Shown here: positions 7,453 through 15,096 of the stretch, piece by piece
Layout: each line of letters begins with the position of its first letter
How positions within the stretch are numbered: the stretch's first letter is position 1
Source of the DNA: Candidatus Hadarchaeales archaeon
Lineage (GTDB): Archaea; Hadarchaeota; Hadarchaeia; Hadarchaeales; WYZ-LMO6
Direction of reading: 5' to 3'
NCBI GenBank assembly: GCA_038736355.1
Contig: JAVYML010000002.1
Location: 372,001 to 436,000 of the forward strand
Length of the DNA stretch: 64,000 nt
The notes under the pieces: generated by a model
Database searches by the model: none
The model's input: only the letters and a program-made list of their open reading frames with translations
Told to the model about the DNA's origin: nothing
Position numbers and translations under genes: made by a program

Positions 7453-8886
7453 GTGGTAGGAATAACCTCCTGCGGAGTTTATCTTCCAAGGTACAGGATG
7501 GATAGGGCCGTTCTCTATGAAGCCATAGCTTCCTGGCTCAATCCCGCCGCCCTCCTTCCGGGGGAGAGAACGGTGGCTAACTGGGATGAGGACAGTCTCA
7601 CGATGGGAGTGGAGGCGGCGAGGGACTGTTTGGGTGAAGAAAGGAAAAGTATTTCCTCGGTTTACTTCGCCACCACCACTCCCCCTTTCGCCGAAAGGAT
7701 GAACGCGAGCATCCTGGCCACTGCTCTGGACTTGGAAGAGGGGGTGAGAACGGTGGATGTTACCGGATCTCCCTCCTCCGGTATGAGGGCCTTGCTCATG
7801 GCTTTCGAGGAGGCCGAAAAGGGAAAGAGGGTTTTGGTGGTGGCTTCCGACTGCAGGATGGGAAGACCGGGGAGCGTGCAGGAGGCGATGTATGGCGATG
7901 CGGCTGTTGCCCTCTTGGTGGGGGAAGAAAGAGTGGCGAAGCTGGAAGGTTCCTATTCCCTCTCCCACGATTTCCCCGATTATTGGAGGGTGGAAGGGGA
8001 GGAATTCACCCGCTCCTGGGAGGACAGGTGGATAAGGGAGGAAGGATATCTCAAGTTCATCCGTTCCTCCATCGAGGGTTTGCTGAGGGAGAAAGGTCTC
8101 ACCCCCGAGGATATTTCCAAGGTGGCTTTTCCGGCCCTTTTTCCAAGGGATCATCCACGTCTTGCCAGGGAGATGGGTTTTTCCGAGCAACAACTCCAAC
8201 CGAGTCTTTTCGAGCAGGTGGGAAACACGGGGGCCTCCTATCCCCTCCTTCTCCTGGTGGCGGCCCTGGAGGGAAGGGAGAGGGGAGAGAAGGTGGTGGT
8301 GGCAGGTTATGGGGCCGGGAGTGATTCTCTTCTCTTGACCGTCACGGGCGGAATGGGTGAGAGGAAGGTGGAAAGGGCTCTGGGCAGGAGGAAGGAACTG
8401 AGAAGCTATGAGAAGTACCTGGCTTGGAGGGAAAGCATGCCTGTGGAGAAGGGGATGAGGGGGGAAGAAATAGCCCCCACCTCTTTGTCGCTCGCTTGGA
8501 GGGAGAGGAGGGCTATCCTAGCGTTGGTGGGATCTAGGTGTAGAGCCTGCGGCACTCCCCAATACCCTCCGCAGAGGATCTGTGTGGCCTGCGGTGGAAT
8601 GGACATGGAGCCATACAGGTTCTCGGAGAGGAGGGGGAGGGTCTTCAGCTACACCGAGGACATGCTGGCTTTCTCCGTGGATAGACCCGCCATTTACGGA
8701 ATCGTGGATTTTGAGGGTGGTGGGAGATTTTGGTTCGACTTCACGGATTGTGAGGCCGGGGAGTTGAAGGTGGGAGCTCCCGTTAGGATGAGTTTCAGGA
8801 GGAAGTACCGGGATCCCGTGAGGGGAGTGATAGGATATTTCTGGAAGGCCGTACCGGAGGTGGAGGATGGGGGGAATAAAGGATAA
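7453..8886 (+). CDS. HMG-CoA synthase-like protein lacking the catalytic triad, fused to a DUF35 zinc-ribbon/OB domain
   Basis: 477 residues from a GTG start that matches the archaeal HMG-CoA synthase N-terminus (VGITSCGVYLPRYR). Residues about 1-320 have the HMGS thiolase fold, and the GNTGASYP loop is kept. The triad is gone: the catalytic Cys position is Pro107 in TGSPSSG, the His position is Pro227 in VAFPALFP, and the Glu position is Thr in FATTTPP. From about 345 there is a DUF35 domain with a zinc ribbon (Cys363, 366, 377 and 380) and an OB fold. In the archaeal mevalonate pathway HMGS, thiolase and DUF35 are separate subunits of one complex. Here two are fused and the thiolase gene follows with a 20-base overlap. 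A scaffold role is inference; HMG-CoA synthesis by this protein looks unlikely. Confidence 0.85.
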   Translation: MVGITSCGVYLPRYRMDRAVLYEAIASWLNPAALLPGERTVANWDEDSLTMGVEAARDCLGEERKSISSVYFATTTPPFAERMNASILATALDLEEGVRTVDVTGSPSSGMRALLMAFEEAEKGKRVLVVASDCRMGRPGSVQEAMYGDAAVALLVGEERVAKLEGSYSLSHDFPDYWRVEGEEFTRSWEDRWIREEGYLKFIRSSIEGLLREKGLTPEDISKVAFPALFPRDHPRLAREMGFSEQQLQPSLFEQVGNTGASYPLLLLVAALEGRERGEKVVVAGYGAGSDSLLLTVTGGMGERKVERALGRRKELRSYEKYLAWRESMPVEKGMRGEEIAPTSLSLAWRERRAILALVGSRCRACGTPQYPPQRICVACGGMDMEPYRFSERRGRVFSYTEDMLAFSVDRPAIYGIVDFEGGGRFWFDFTDCEAGELKVGAPVRMSFRRKYRDPVRGVIGYFWKAVPEVEDGGNKG

Positions 8887-10066
8887 GGTGGCCATCATAG
8901 GGATGGGATGCACTCGCTTTGGGGAGAGGTGGGACGCTGGCTATGAGGATCTCATCGTAGAAGCCTTCCAAGAGGCTTTGGAGGATGCGGGGATAGAAAA
9001 GGAAGAAATAGAGATGGCGTGGTTGGGGACCTGCTTCGATGAGGTCTCCACGGGGAAAAGTGCCTTACCCCTTTCCGTCTCCCTGAAGCTTCCCTTCATT
9101 CCCGTGACGAGGGTGGAGAACTTCTGTGCCACAGGTTCAGAGGCCCTGAGGGCAGCATGCTACGCCGTGGCTTCCGGGGCCTGTGAGGTGGCGCTGGCGC
9201 TGGGGGTTGAAAAGCTCAAGGACATAGGATATGGAGGACTTCCCGAATTCGGTTCCGGAATGGGAAGCAGGAACAGGCTCATCTTTCCGAACGTTACGGC
9301 TCCAGGGGCCTTCGCCATGATGGCGGTGAGGTACTTCGATCGTTATGGGCTGACTCCCGAAAGGGGGAAGGAAATTTTGGCCAAGATCTCGGTGAAAAGC
9401 CACAGGAACGGGGCGAGGAATCCCAAGGCCCACCTGAGGAGGGAAATAAGGGTGGAGGATGTTCTGTCCGCCCCCATCATCGCCTGGCCCCTCGGTCTCT
9501 ACGACTGCTGCGGAGTGAGTGACGGGGCGGCAGCCGCTATCGTGGTGAGGGCGGAGAAGGCCAGGGAATACAGGGAGGATCCCATTTATGTGAAGGCGAT
9601 GCAAGTGGCTACCACCTCCGGGGAGGAGCTGCTCTACCGATGGGACGGAACCCATGTGGAAACTACGGTGAGGGCGGCGAGGAGGGCCTATCAGGAGGCG
9701 GGAGTGGAGGATCCGAGAAGGGAGCTGGATCTGCTGGAAGTCCACGACTGTTTCTCCATCACGGAGCTGGTGACCTATGAGGATCTTGGGATTTCCCCCA
9801 GGGGAAAGGCGGCGGAGGATGTGGAGGCGGGTTTCTTTGAGCTAGAGGGTGAACTCCCTTGCCAGCCCGACGGAGGCTTGAAATGCTTTGGACATCCGAT
9901 AGGAGCCTCGGGTCTCAGAATGGTATACGAAATCTACAAACAACTCCAGGGGAAGGCCGGACCCAGGCAATTGAGGGATCCCAGATTGGGACTCACCCAT
10001 AACTTGGGAGGTTTCCCGGCCATGAGCGTGGTCAGTGTTAGCATTTTCGGCTTGGACAGGGGCTAG
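8867..10066 (+). CDS. thiolase (archaeal acetyl-CoA acetyltransferase / SCP2-type)
   Basis: 399 residues of the thiolase subfamily found next to HMGS and DUF35 in archaea. The nucleophilic cysteine is Cys87 in ENFCATGSEA. HDCFS and FGHPIGASG carry the other conserved active-site residues. The canonical second cysteine is replaced by THNLGG, as usual in this subfamily. It either condenses two acetyl-CoA or cleaves a 3-oxoacyl-CoA. The start overlaps the HMGS-like/DUF35 gene by 20 bases, implying translational coupling and a complex. With a CoA-transferase upstream and a crotonase on the other strand, acyl-CoA degradation is as likely as mevalonate synthesis. The gene ends just before the dnaG promoter. 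Confidence 0.88.
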   Translation: MGGIKDKVAIIGMGCTRFGERWDAGYEDLIVEAFQEALEDAGIEKEEIEMAWLGTCFDEVSTGKSALPLSVSLKLPFIPVTRVENFCATGSEALRAACYAVASGACEVALALGVEKLKDIGYGGLPEFGSGMGSRNRLIFPNVTAPGAFAMMAVRYFDRYGLTPERGKEILAKISVKSHRNGARNPKAHLRREIRVEDVLSAPIIAWPLGLYDCCGVSDGAAAAIVVRAEKAREYREDPIYVKAMQVATTSGEELLYRWDGTHVETTVRAARRAYQEAGVEDPRRELDLLEVHDCFSITELVTYEDLGISPRGKAAEDVEAGFFELEGELPCQPDGGLKCFGHPIGASGLRMVYEIYKQLQGKAGPRQLRDPRLGLTHNLGGFPAMSVVSVSIFGLDRG

Positions 10067-10077
10067 GCAGGTCAAAG

Positions 10078-10087
10078 TATTTATAAG
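10078..10087 (+). promoter_or_regulatory. TATA box upstream of the dnaG leader
   Basis: TATTTATAAG is a strong archaeal TATA box 11 bases after the thiolase stop. Transcription should begin near 10108, about 195 bases before the dnaG start, so this gene is not leaderless, unlike many of its neighbours. Confidence 0.65.
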
Positions 10088-10107
10088 GGTAGGAGGGGAG
10101 AAAAAAA

Positions 10108-10305
10108 CGGGTAAGGGCTGGAACAGCCCAAATTTAGCCTGGAGATGGAAGTTGCCCGCAATCTGGTCTACCGGATCGGGCACTCCGTCTTACAGGAAGC
10201 TCAGAAAAGGGCAGTTCCAACCAAAACCCTTCTGGTGAGCACTTGGAAGAGAAATCGCTCAAGGACCTGGTAAAGGAAAGTGCGATCGAAAAGGGAGGTG
10301 AGAGT
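10108..10305 (+). other. long 5' leader of dnaG with a possible structured element and a 42-codon ORF
   Basis: The transcribed leader has a hairpin GGGCTGGAACAGCCC (10123-10137) nested inside a possible longer stem, CGGGTAA with TTGCCCG. From the ATG at 10145 a 42-codon frame runs to a stop at 10271-10273. It has no recognisable domain and no clear ribosome-binding site. The segment ends in GGAGGTG (10294-10300) before the dnaG ATG. It may be a regulatory leader, a small RNA, or the remains of a short gene. I could not match it to a known RNA family. Confidence 0.35.
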
Positions 10306-11445
10306 ATGAAGGAAGAGTTTGGTGGATCGGTAAAATATCTCATCCACGCTAGGATAGAGGCCAACGGAGTGGTGGAGCGTCCAGACGTAGTGGGGGCCAT
10401 CTTCGGGCAGGTAGAAGGCCTCTTGGGAGAGGACCTAGACCTCAGAGAACTACTGAAGTCCGGGAGGATAGGGAGGATCAAGGTGGAACTCACCACCAAT
10501 CAGGGTAAGTCCACGGGTACCATCCTCATTCCCTCCAGTCTCGATAAGGTGGAAACGGCCATCATAGCGGCGGCACTGGAAACGGTGGACAGGGTGGGTC
10601 CCTGCGAGGCCAAGATAAGAACGGAAAAGATCGAGGATGTCAGGGAAGCCAAGCGCAAATACATCGTGAGCCGGGCAAAGGAAATCCTTTCGAAGATGGA
10701 GTTGGAAAGTCCTGAGAGTCAGGAGCTTTCGGAGCAGGTCAAGGAGAACATGAGGGCAGAGGAAATTATAGAATATCAGGGACTTCCAGCCGGCCCAGGA
10801 GTGCTGGATTCGGATGCGATCATCCTCGTGGAAGGGAGAGCGGATGTTCTCAACCTCTTGAGGGCTGGTATACGTAATGCCATCGCGGTGGAGGGAACAA
10901 ACGTGCCCAAGCAGATCGTGGAGCTGTGCAAGAACAAGACGGTTACGGCCTTCCTCGACAGTGATAGAGGAGGGGATCTCATCCTGAAGGAGCTCATGCA
11001 GTTGGTGAAGATAGACTACGTGGCCAGACCTCCCAACGGAAAGAGCGTGGAGGAACTGACGAGGAAGGAAGTTTTGAAAGCCCTCAGGAACAAGGTACCG
11101 GTGGAGGAGCTCAAGGGATTCAAAAAGGAAAAGACGGAGGAAAGGAGGGCCGAGCTTTCCAGACTGAAGGAACTCCTCACGGAAATGGCGGGCTCGCTGA
11201 AGGCTAGGCTCCTCAACCAGGATCTGGAGAAAATCGAGGAGGTACCCGTGAGGGAGCTCAAGGAAAAGTTGATGCAGGCGAACGGAGTACACACGGTGGT
11301 TCTGGATGGCATCATCACCCAGGAGATAGCGGAGTTGGCCTCTGAGCGTGGAATAAAGAACTTGGTGGGAGTTCAATCGAGGGTGGAGAGGGTTCCCCCA
11401 GGCCTGCGCGTTTTCACGCTCAGGGACTTCGAGGGCGGGCGCTAG
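10306..11445 (+). CDS. dnaG: archaeal DnaG (toprim) primase-like protein
   Basis: 379 residues of the archaeal DnaG family, a toprim protein that synthesises short RNA in vitro and also associates with the archaeal exosome. The N-terminal domain starts MKEEFGGSVKYLIHARIEA. The toprim core has the conserved Glu in IILVEGRADV and the DxD-type motif in AFLDSDRGGDL, the metal-binding residues. The C-terminal third is charged and helical and ends with a small globular part. ATG 10306 is chosen over the in-frame upstream ATG (10243) because GGAGGTG sits five bases before it and because it matches the family N-terminus. It is convergent with the acetyltransferase gene. Confidence 0.95.
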   Translation: MKEEFGGSVKYLIHARIEANGVVERPDVVGAIFGQVEGLLGEDLDLRELLKSGRIGRIKVELTTNQGKSTGTILIPSSLDKVETAIIAAALETVDRVGPCEAKIRTEKIEDVREAKRKYIVSRAKEILSKMELESPESQELSEQVKENMRAEEIIEYQGLPAGPGVLDSDAIILVEGRADVLNLLRAGIRNAIAVEGTNVPKQIVELCKNKTVTAFLDSDRGGDLILKELMQLVKIDYVARPPNGKSVEELTRKEVLKALRNKVPVEELKGFKKEKTEERRAELSRLKELLTEMAGSLKARLLNQDLEKIEEVPVRELKEKLMQANGVHTVVLDGIITQEIAELASERGIKNLVGVQSRVERVPPGLRVFTLRDFEGGR

Positions 11446-11446
11446 C

Positions 11447-11905
11447 TCAGGTGGGGTAGGTATACCACATGAGCACAGCGGTTTCCCCGTCCTCGTAATA
11501 ATGGGGGAGCTCTCTTTCTTCTTTGAAACCCAGCACCGAATAGAAGGCCCTTGCTCCAAGGTTACTCTTCCTGGCTTCCAGTCTTACGGCGGTGGCCCCC
11601 TCCTTCCTAAGCCTTTCGAGGGCCTTTTGGATGAGGGCCCTTCCCACCCCCCTCCTTCTGTATTCCGGATCCACGGCTATGGAAAGGATGTGTCCTATTC
11701 CTCCCCATCTCATGGTGCAGATGAGATATCCCACCAATTTTCCGTCCATCTTTACCCCAAAGAAACCCTGGGGGTCGCTCTTGTAGAGATGCTCCAGTAG
11801 GCTGAGGGGATAGGGATCGGGGAAGCACTTGTATCCCAGCTCCATTACTTCCTGCAGGTCTTCCTCCTTTAGGTTGATTACTTTGATTTCTTTCACCACT
11901 ACCAT
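11447..11905 (-). CDS. GNAT-family N-acetyltransferase (RimI-like)
   Basis: 152 residues with a complete GNAT fold. The acetyl-CoA pyrophosphate loop is YRRRGVGRAL (motif A), preceded by the ILSIAVDPE strand and followed by the ARAFYSVLGFKEE motif typical of RimI/Ard1 N-terminal acetyltransferases. Archaeal relatives acetylate protein N-termini, but the substrate cannot be fixed from this sequence. The stop codon is one base from the dnaG stop, so the two genes converge tightly. A TATA-like GATAAAGG lies about 20 bases upstream of the ATG. Confidence 0.85.
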   Translation of the reverse strand: MVVVKEIKVINLKEEDLQEVMELGYKCFPDPYPLSLLEHLYKSDPQGFFGVKMDGKLVGYLICTMRWGGIGHILSIAVDPEYRRRGVGRALIQKALERLRKEGATAVRLEARKSNLGARAFYSVLGFKEERELPHYYEDGETAVLMWYTYPT

Positions 11906-11928
11906 TAAGTGTAACTCTTCCCTTTATC

Positions 11929-12711
11929 TTACTTAAGGTTTGATTTGGAAGGTCTGAGGGGGAGGAGGTGAAAGCCCCACGGTCTCTTTATCCTCTCCAC
12001 TTTCACCCCGTAGACCCTCTCCAAGTTTGAAGGGGTAAGCACTTCCTCCGGTCCTCCGATGGCGAAAATCCTTCCCTTTTTCAGGAGCACGATCCTGTCC
12101 GAGAAGGTCGAAGCCAGGTTGAGATCGTGCAAGGCCATGAGGGCGGAGAGTCCTTTCCGCTTCACTTCCTTCCTTATCAGGTTCAGGAGTTCCAGTTGAT
12201 GCCTCAGGTCCAGGTTACTCGTGGGTTCGTCCAGCAGCAGGATTTCTGGTTCTTGGGCCAGGACCCTTGCCAAGAGGACCTTTTGTTTTTCTCCCCCGCT
12301 CAACTCGTTGAAGGGTCTGAGCGCCAGCTTTTCCAGACCCACCCTTTCCAAGATCTCCGAAACCACTTTCAAGTCCTTCTCTCCCACCCTCCAGCCCAAG
12401 TAAGGTTTTCTTCCGAGCAAGACGGTGTCGAAGACGGTGAGGGGGAAAGAGGGGGAAGGACCTTGGGGAAGATAGCCGATTTTCCTCGAAAGTTCCCTGG
12501 GAGTGAATTCCCCCATCTCTTTACCATCCAAGAAGATGGAACCTCGCTGGGGCTTTAGGATCCCGGCCACGCACCTGAGGAGAGTAGTCTTGCCCGAGCC
12601 GTTGGGTCCCACCAAGCTGGTGATTTCACCCTTTTCGGCTTCCAGCTCCACTCCCTCAAGGATGGAGAGAGACCCATATCCAAAGAAAAGTCCTTTTATC
12701 ACGATCTTCAT
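11929..12711 (-). CDS. ABC importer ATPase, FecE/BtuD type
   Basis: 260 residues forming the nucleotide-binding subunit of a FecCD/BtuCD-type importer for iron-siderophore, haem, cobalamin or a related metal complex. It has Walker A GPNGSGKTT (about 35-43), the Q-loop in YLPQGPSP, the signature LSGGEKQKVLLAR, Walker B ILLLDEPTSNLD and the switch His in ALHDLN. The ATG at 12711 overlaps the permease stop by four bases (ATGA). A longer in-frame extension upstream lies inside the permease gene and is not part of this protein. It is the last gene of the importer operon. Confidence 0.93.
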   Translation of the reverse strand: MKIVIKGLFFGYGSLSILEGVELEAEKGEITSLVGPNGSGKTTLLRCVAGILKPQRGSIFLDGKEMGEFTPRELSRKIGYLPQGPSPSFPLTVFDTVLLGRKPYLGWRVGEKDLKVVSEILERVGLEKLALRPFNELSGGEKQKVLLARVLAQEPEILLLDEPTSNLDLRHQLELLNLIRKEVKRKGLSALMALHDLNLASTFSDRIVLLKKGRIFAIGGPEEVLTPSNLERVYGVKVERIKRPWGFHLLPLRPSKSNLK

Positions 12712-13751
12712 GACCAGAACTCCTTCCTTTTCTTCATGAGGAGGTGCAGGAAGAAGGGTATGCCCAGAAGGGAAGTCACCGCACCCACCGGGATTTCGGT
12801 GGGGGCGATGAGGCTTCTGGCCAAGGTATCGGAGGCTAGGAGGAGGAGGGCGCCCATCAGGCAGGAACAGGGAAGGACGAACCTGTGATCGCCCCCCACG
12901 AGCATGCGGGCCAGGTGGGGCGAAACTAGACCTATGAATCCTATCGTACCCGTGAAGGATACGATACCCGCCGTGAGGAGGGAGAAGAGGACCAATCCCA
13001 CTCCCCTCACCCTTCCCACGTTTACCCCCAACCCTTTCGCCGTTTCGTCTCCCATGGCAAGGGCATTCAAATCCCAAGAATACCTCAGAAGGGGTGGAAA
13101 ACAGAAAAGGGTGATGAAGAAAACGGGGAAGAACCTTTCCCAGGTGGCATGGTACAGACCGCCCATCAGCCAGAAAACCACTCCTTGTAGGGCCCTGGGT
13201 TCAGCCATGTACTGCAGGATCGAGGTAAGGGAGGAGAAGAGGTACATCACGGCGATTCCGGCGAGGATGATGCTTTCCGAGCTCATTCCCTTTTTGATGC
13301 TCAGACCCCATACCAAGAAGGTGGAGAGGAGGGCGAAGAGGAAGGCGTTGATCACCACCAGATATTCTCCACCCCAAACACCAAGGCCCAACACCAGACC
13401 GAGAGAGGCCCCGAAACCAGCAGCCGAGGAAACACCGAGGGTGTAGGGACTTGCGAGTGGGTTGCGCAGCAAACCTTGACAAACGGCTCCGGCTAGGGCC
13501 AAGCCAGCTCCAGCGGAAAGGGCTAGGAGGATCCTGGGAAGCCTTAACTCCCAGACGATGACTTCGGAGAGGTGATCGGAGGAGAGGGGGAAGATCCTGG
13601 AGAAGAAGGCACGCCAAACCCTTCCCGGACTCAGGTTCACCGCTCCAACGGAGAGTGCTAGGAGGAAAAGGAAGAAGAGGAGGAGGGAAAGGATGAAGAT
13701 TACCAGAAGTTTGCTACGGGTATAGCGGAGGTAGACTTTTTCTATTCCCAT
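12708..13751 (-). CDS. ABC importer permease, FecCD family
   Basis: 347 residues with about ten membrane helices. Family motifs are RLPRILLALSAGAGLALAGA with GLLRNPLASPYTLGVSSAAG near the N-terminus, and GTIGFIGLVSPHLARMLVG near the C-terminus, the region that contacts the ATPase. It transports the ligand delivered by the lipoprotein-like binding protein encoded just upstream. It overlaps the ATPase gene by four bases. Confidence 0.93.
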   Translation of the reverse strand: MGIEKVYLRYTRSKLLVIFILSLLLFFLFLLALSVGAVNLSPGRVWRAFFSRIFPLSSDHLSEVIVWELRLPRILLALSAGAGLALAGAVCQGLLRNPLASPYTLGVSSAAGFGASLGLVLGLGVWGGEYLVVINAFLFALLSTFLVWGLSIKKGMSSESIILAGIAVMYLFSSLTSILQYMAEPRALQGVVFWLMGGLYHATWERFFPVFFITLFCFPPLLRYSWDLNALAMGDETAKGLGVNVGRVRGVGLVLFSLLTAGIVSFTGTIGFIGLVSPHLARMLVGGDHRFVLPCSCLMGALLLLASDTLARSLIAPTEIPVGAVTSLLGIPFFLHLLMKKRKEFWS

Positions 13752-13795
13752 CCGATCATCCGCTCAAGCTTTGCCCAGCCTTTTGGGTTGGGACA

Positions 13796-14866
13796 TCAGG
13801 GGTAGGTGTATATCCCTCCACTCTCCAGCCCCCAGAAGTTCACGAGTTCCCTATGGATGGAAGACGGATCGAGATCGCCGAAGAGCTGGGGATAGAAGAA
13901 TTTGGCGGCATAGCAAATGGTCACTATCTGGGAGCCTCCTCCCCAGAGATCCCAGGCTATCACGTAGACCCTGTTTTCTTTCACGGCTTTTAGTTCTCCC
14001 CATCCGGGTCTGCTAACGAGTGTCTCCCAGACTCTTTTCAGGGGTTCCGGGTTGGTCAGGGCCCTTCCCCCTCCCGGTAAAGCGCTCTTCCCGGCGTTTT
14101 TGAGGATCACGTCAGGGTTTTTCTGCAGTACCCATTCCGGGGATACTATCGGGTAGGAAACGGGTTCCCCTGCTGCCAGGTTAAGACCACCCGCGGCCGT
14201 CACGATGCCATGGGCCATGGTACCGTAGGAAGCCGTTTGGTAGTCCTTGTGTCCTTCGACGTACACACGTACTTTGTTTTCCAGACCAGAAACCCTATTT
14301 TCTATGAGCTTCAGGAGATTTTCGAAGAAGCCAGCATACTTCTCCGCCTCGTTCTCCTTCCGCAGCACGAGTCCCAAAAGTCTTATGTCCCTGGGGATGA
14401 GTTCCAGCTTGTAGGCATCCACACAGAGGATCTTGATACCTAGGGGTTCCAGCCTCTTCTTGAGTTCCTCCTCCGAACCCACCTTTCCACTGTAAGTGAT
14501 CACCACTTCTGGTTGGAGTCCCAAGATCGCTTCGTAGTTGGGGGAGGAACTGCTCCCCACTTCTGGAAGGTTGTCGAACTTGGGCGCCATCTTTTGTTTG
14601 GTGGTGGGGCTTACTCCGACCACCAGGTTTTCAGCACCCAAGGCACAGAGGATTTCCCCCGCATCGCTCTGCAGGACGACTATCCTCCGTACGGGCTGGG
14701 GAAGCCTAACGAGTTTTCCCGAGTCATCTATTACGGTCAGAACGTTTTCTGGACTTACGAGGGTTCTGGTTTCCCTCGAATAGCCTAAGTAGCCGAGGAG
14801 GAGAAGGAGGACCGCGAGGACGGCTACCAAACCAACGGTGCTAGTTTTCATCTCGGTTTTTCTCAC
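13796..14866 (-). CDS. ABC importer substrate-binding protein (BtuF/FepB family)
   Basis: About 356 residues with an N-terminal hydrophobic segment (about 8-26) that anchors the protein in the membrane, followed by a two-lobed periplasmic-binding fold. Family features are RIVVLQSDAGEILCALGA in lobe one, LQPEVVITYSG, and a long linker helix. The GTG at 14866 is preferred because AGGTGA lies five bases upstream; an in-frame GTG three codons earlier overlaps that site. No cysteine follows the hydrophobic segment, so it is probably a membrane-anchored protein rather than a lipoprotein. The ligand (haem, siderophore, cobalamin or another metal complex) cannot be deduced. An 18-bp palindrome lies directly upstream. 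Confidence 0.88.
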   Translation of the reverse strand: MRKTEMKTSTVGLVAVLAVLLLLLGYLGYSRETRTLVSPENVLTVIDDSGKLVRLPQPVRRIVVLQSDAGEILCALGAENLVVGVSPTTKQKMAPKFDNLPEVGSSSSPNYEAILGLQPEVVITYSGKVGSEEELKKRLEPLGIKILCVDAYKLELIPRDIRLLGLVLRKENEAEKYAGFFENLLKLIENRVSGLENKVRVYVEGHKDYQTASYGTMAHGIVTAAGGLNLAAGEPVSYPIVSPEWVLQKNPDVILKNAGKSALPGGGRALTNPEPLKRVWETLVSRPGWGELKAVKENRVYVIAWDLWGGGSQIVTICYAAKFFYPQLFGDLDPSSIHRELVNFWGLESGGIYTYP

Positions 14867-14888
14867 GGATTTCACCTTTTATTCTTTG

Positions 14889-14906
14889 TTGTTTCATATG
14901 AAACAA
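14889..14906. promoter_or_regulatory. 18-bp perfect palindrome, candidate operator of the first importer operon
   Basis: TTGTTTCATATGAAACAA is an uninterrupted dyad located 22-40 bases upstream of the binding-protein GTG. A TATA-like block on the minus strand (about 14924-14934) would put the transcription start inside the dyad, an ideal place for a dimeric repressor such as a metal-sensing DtxR-type protein. The regulator itself is not identified. Confidence 0.6.
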
Positions 14907-14923
14907 GAAAGGTAAATCCCGTC

Positions 14924-14936
14924 GATTTTTTAGCCT
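14924..14936. promoter_or_regulatory. shared AT-rich promoter block for tRNA-Thr (+) and the importer operon (-)
   Basis: GATTTTTTAGCC on the plus strand is about 27 bases before the 5' end of tRNA-Thr. The same block reads GGCTAAAAAATC on the minus strand and can serve as the TATA-like element of the importer operon. Confidence 0.45.
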
Positions 14937-14955
14937 GTAAGAGAGAAAGAAAAAG

Positions 14956-15045
14956 GCCCCGGTAGCTCAGTAGGTAAGAGCGCGCGCTTGGTATTCCTCG
15001 TGAACGAAGAGCGCGAGGTCGCGGGTTCAATTCCCGCCCGGGGCT
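14956..15045 (+). tRNA. tRNA-Thr (anticodon GGU) with a 16-base intron
   Basis: The acceptor stem GCCCCGG/CCGGGGC, the D arm GCTC/GAGC and a T arm with GGGTTCAATTCCC fold cleanly. The anticodon stem CGCGC/GCGCG encloses 23 bases instead of seven. Removing 14994-15009 leaves TTGGTAA with anticodon GGU and an intron at the usual 37/38 position. The intron can pair in a bulge-helix-bulge-like shape (TCGT with ACGA). The discriminator base is U, which fits archaeal threonine tRNA. Confidence 0.85.
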
Positions 15046-15096
15046 TAGTCTTACACGTATTTCTCTTTAAGCTTTCAGGATTGCCAAGATTTTAGT

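Noticed and set aside
12712-13077. N-terminal extension of the importer ATPase
   Set aside because: It lies inside the permease gene in another frame. The ATG at 12711 overlaps the permease stop and gives the normal family N-terminus.
14956-15045. tRNA-Thr first considered as tRNA-Pro (UGG)
   Set aside because: The UGG reading needs the anticodon shifted by one base, which breaks the CGCGC/GCGCG stem register. GGU with a 16-base intron keeps all stems and the U73 discriminator.
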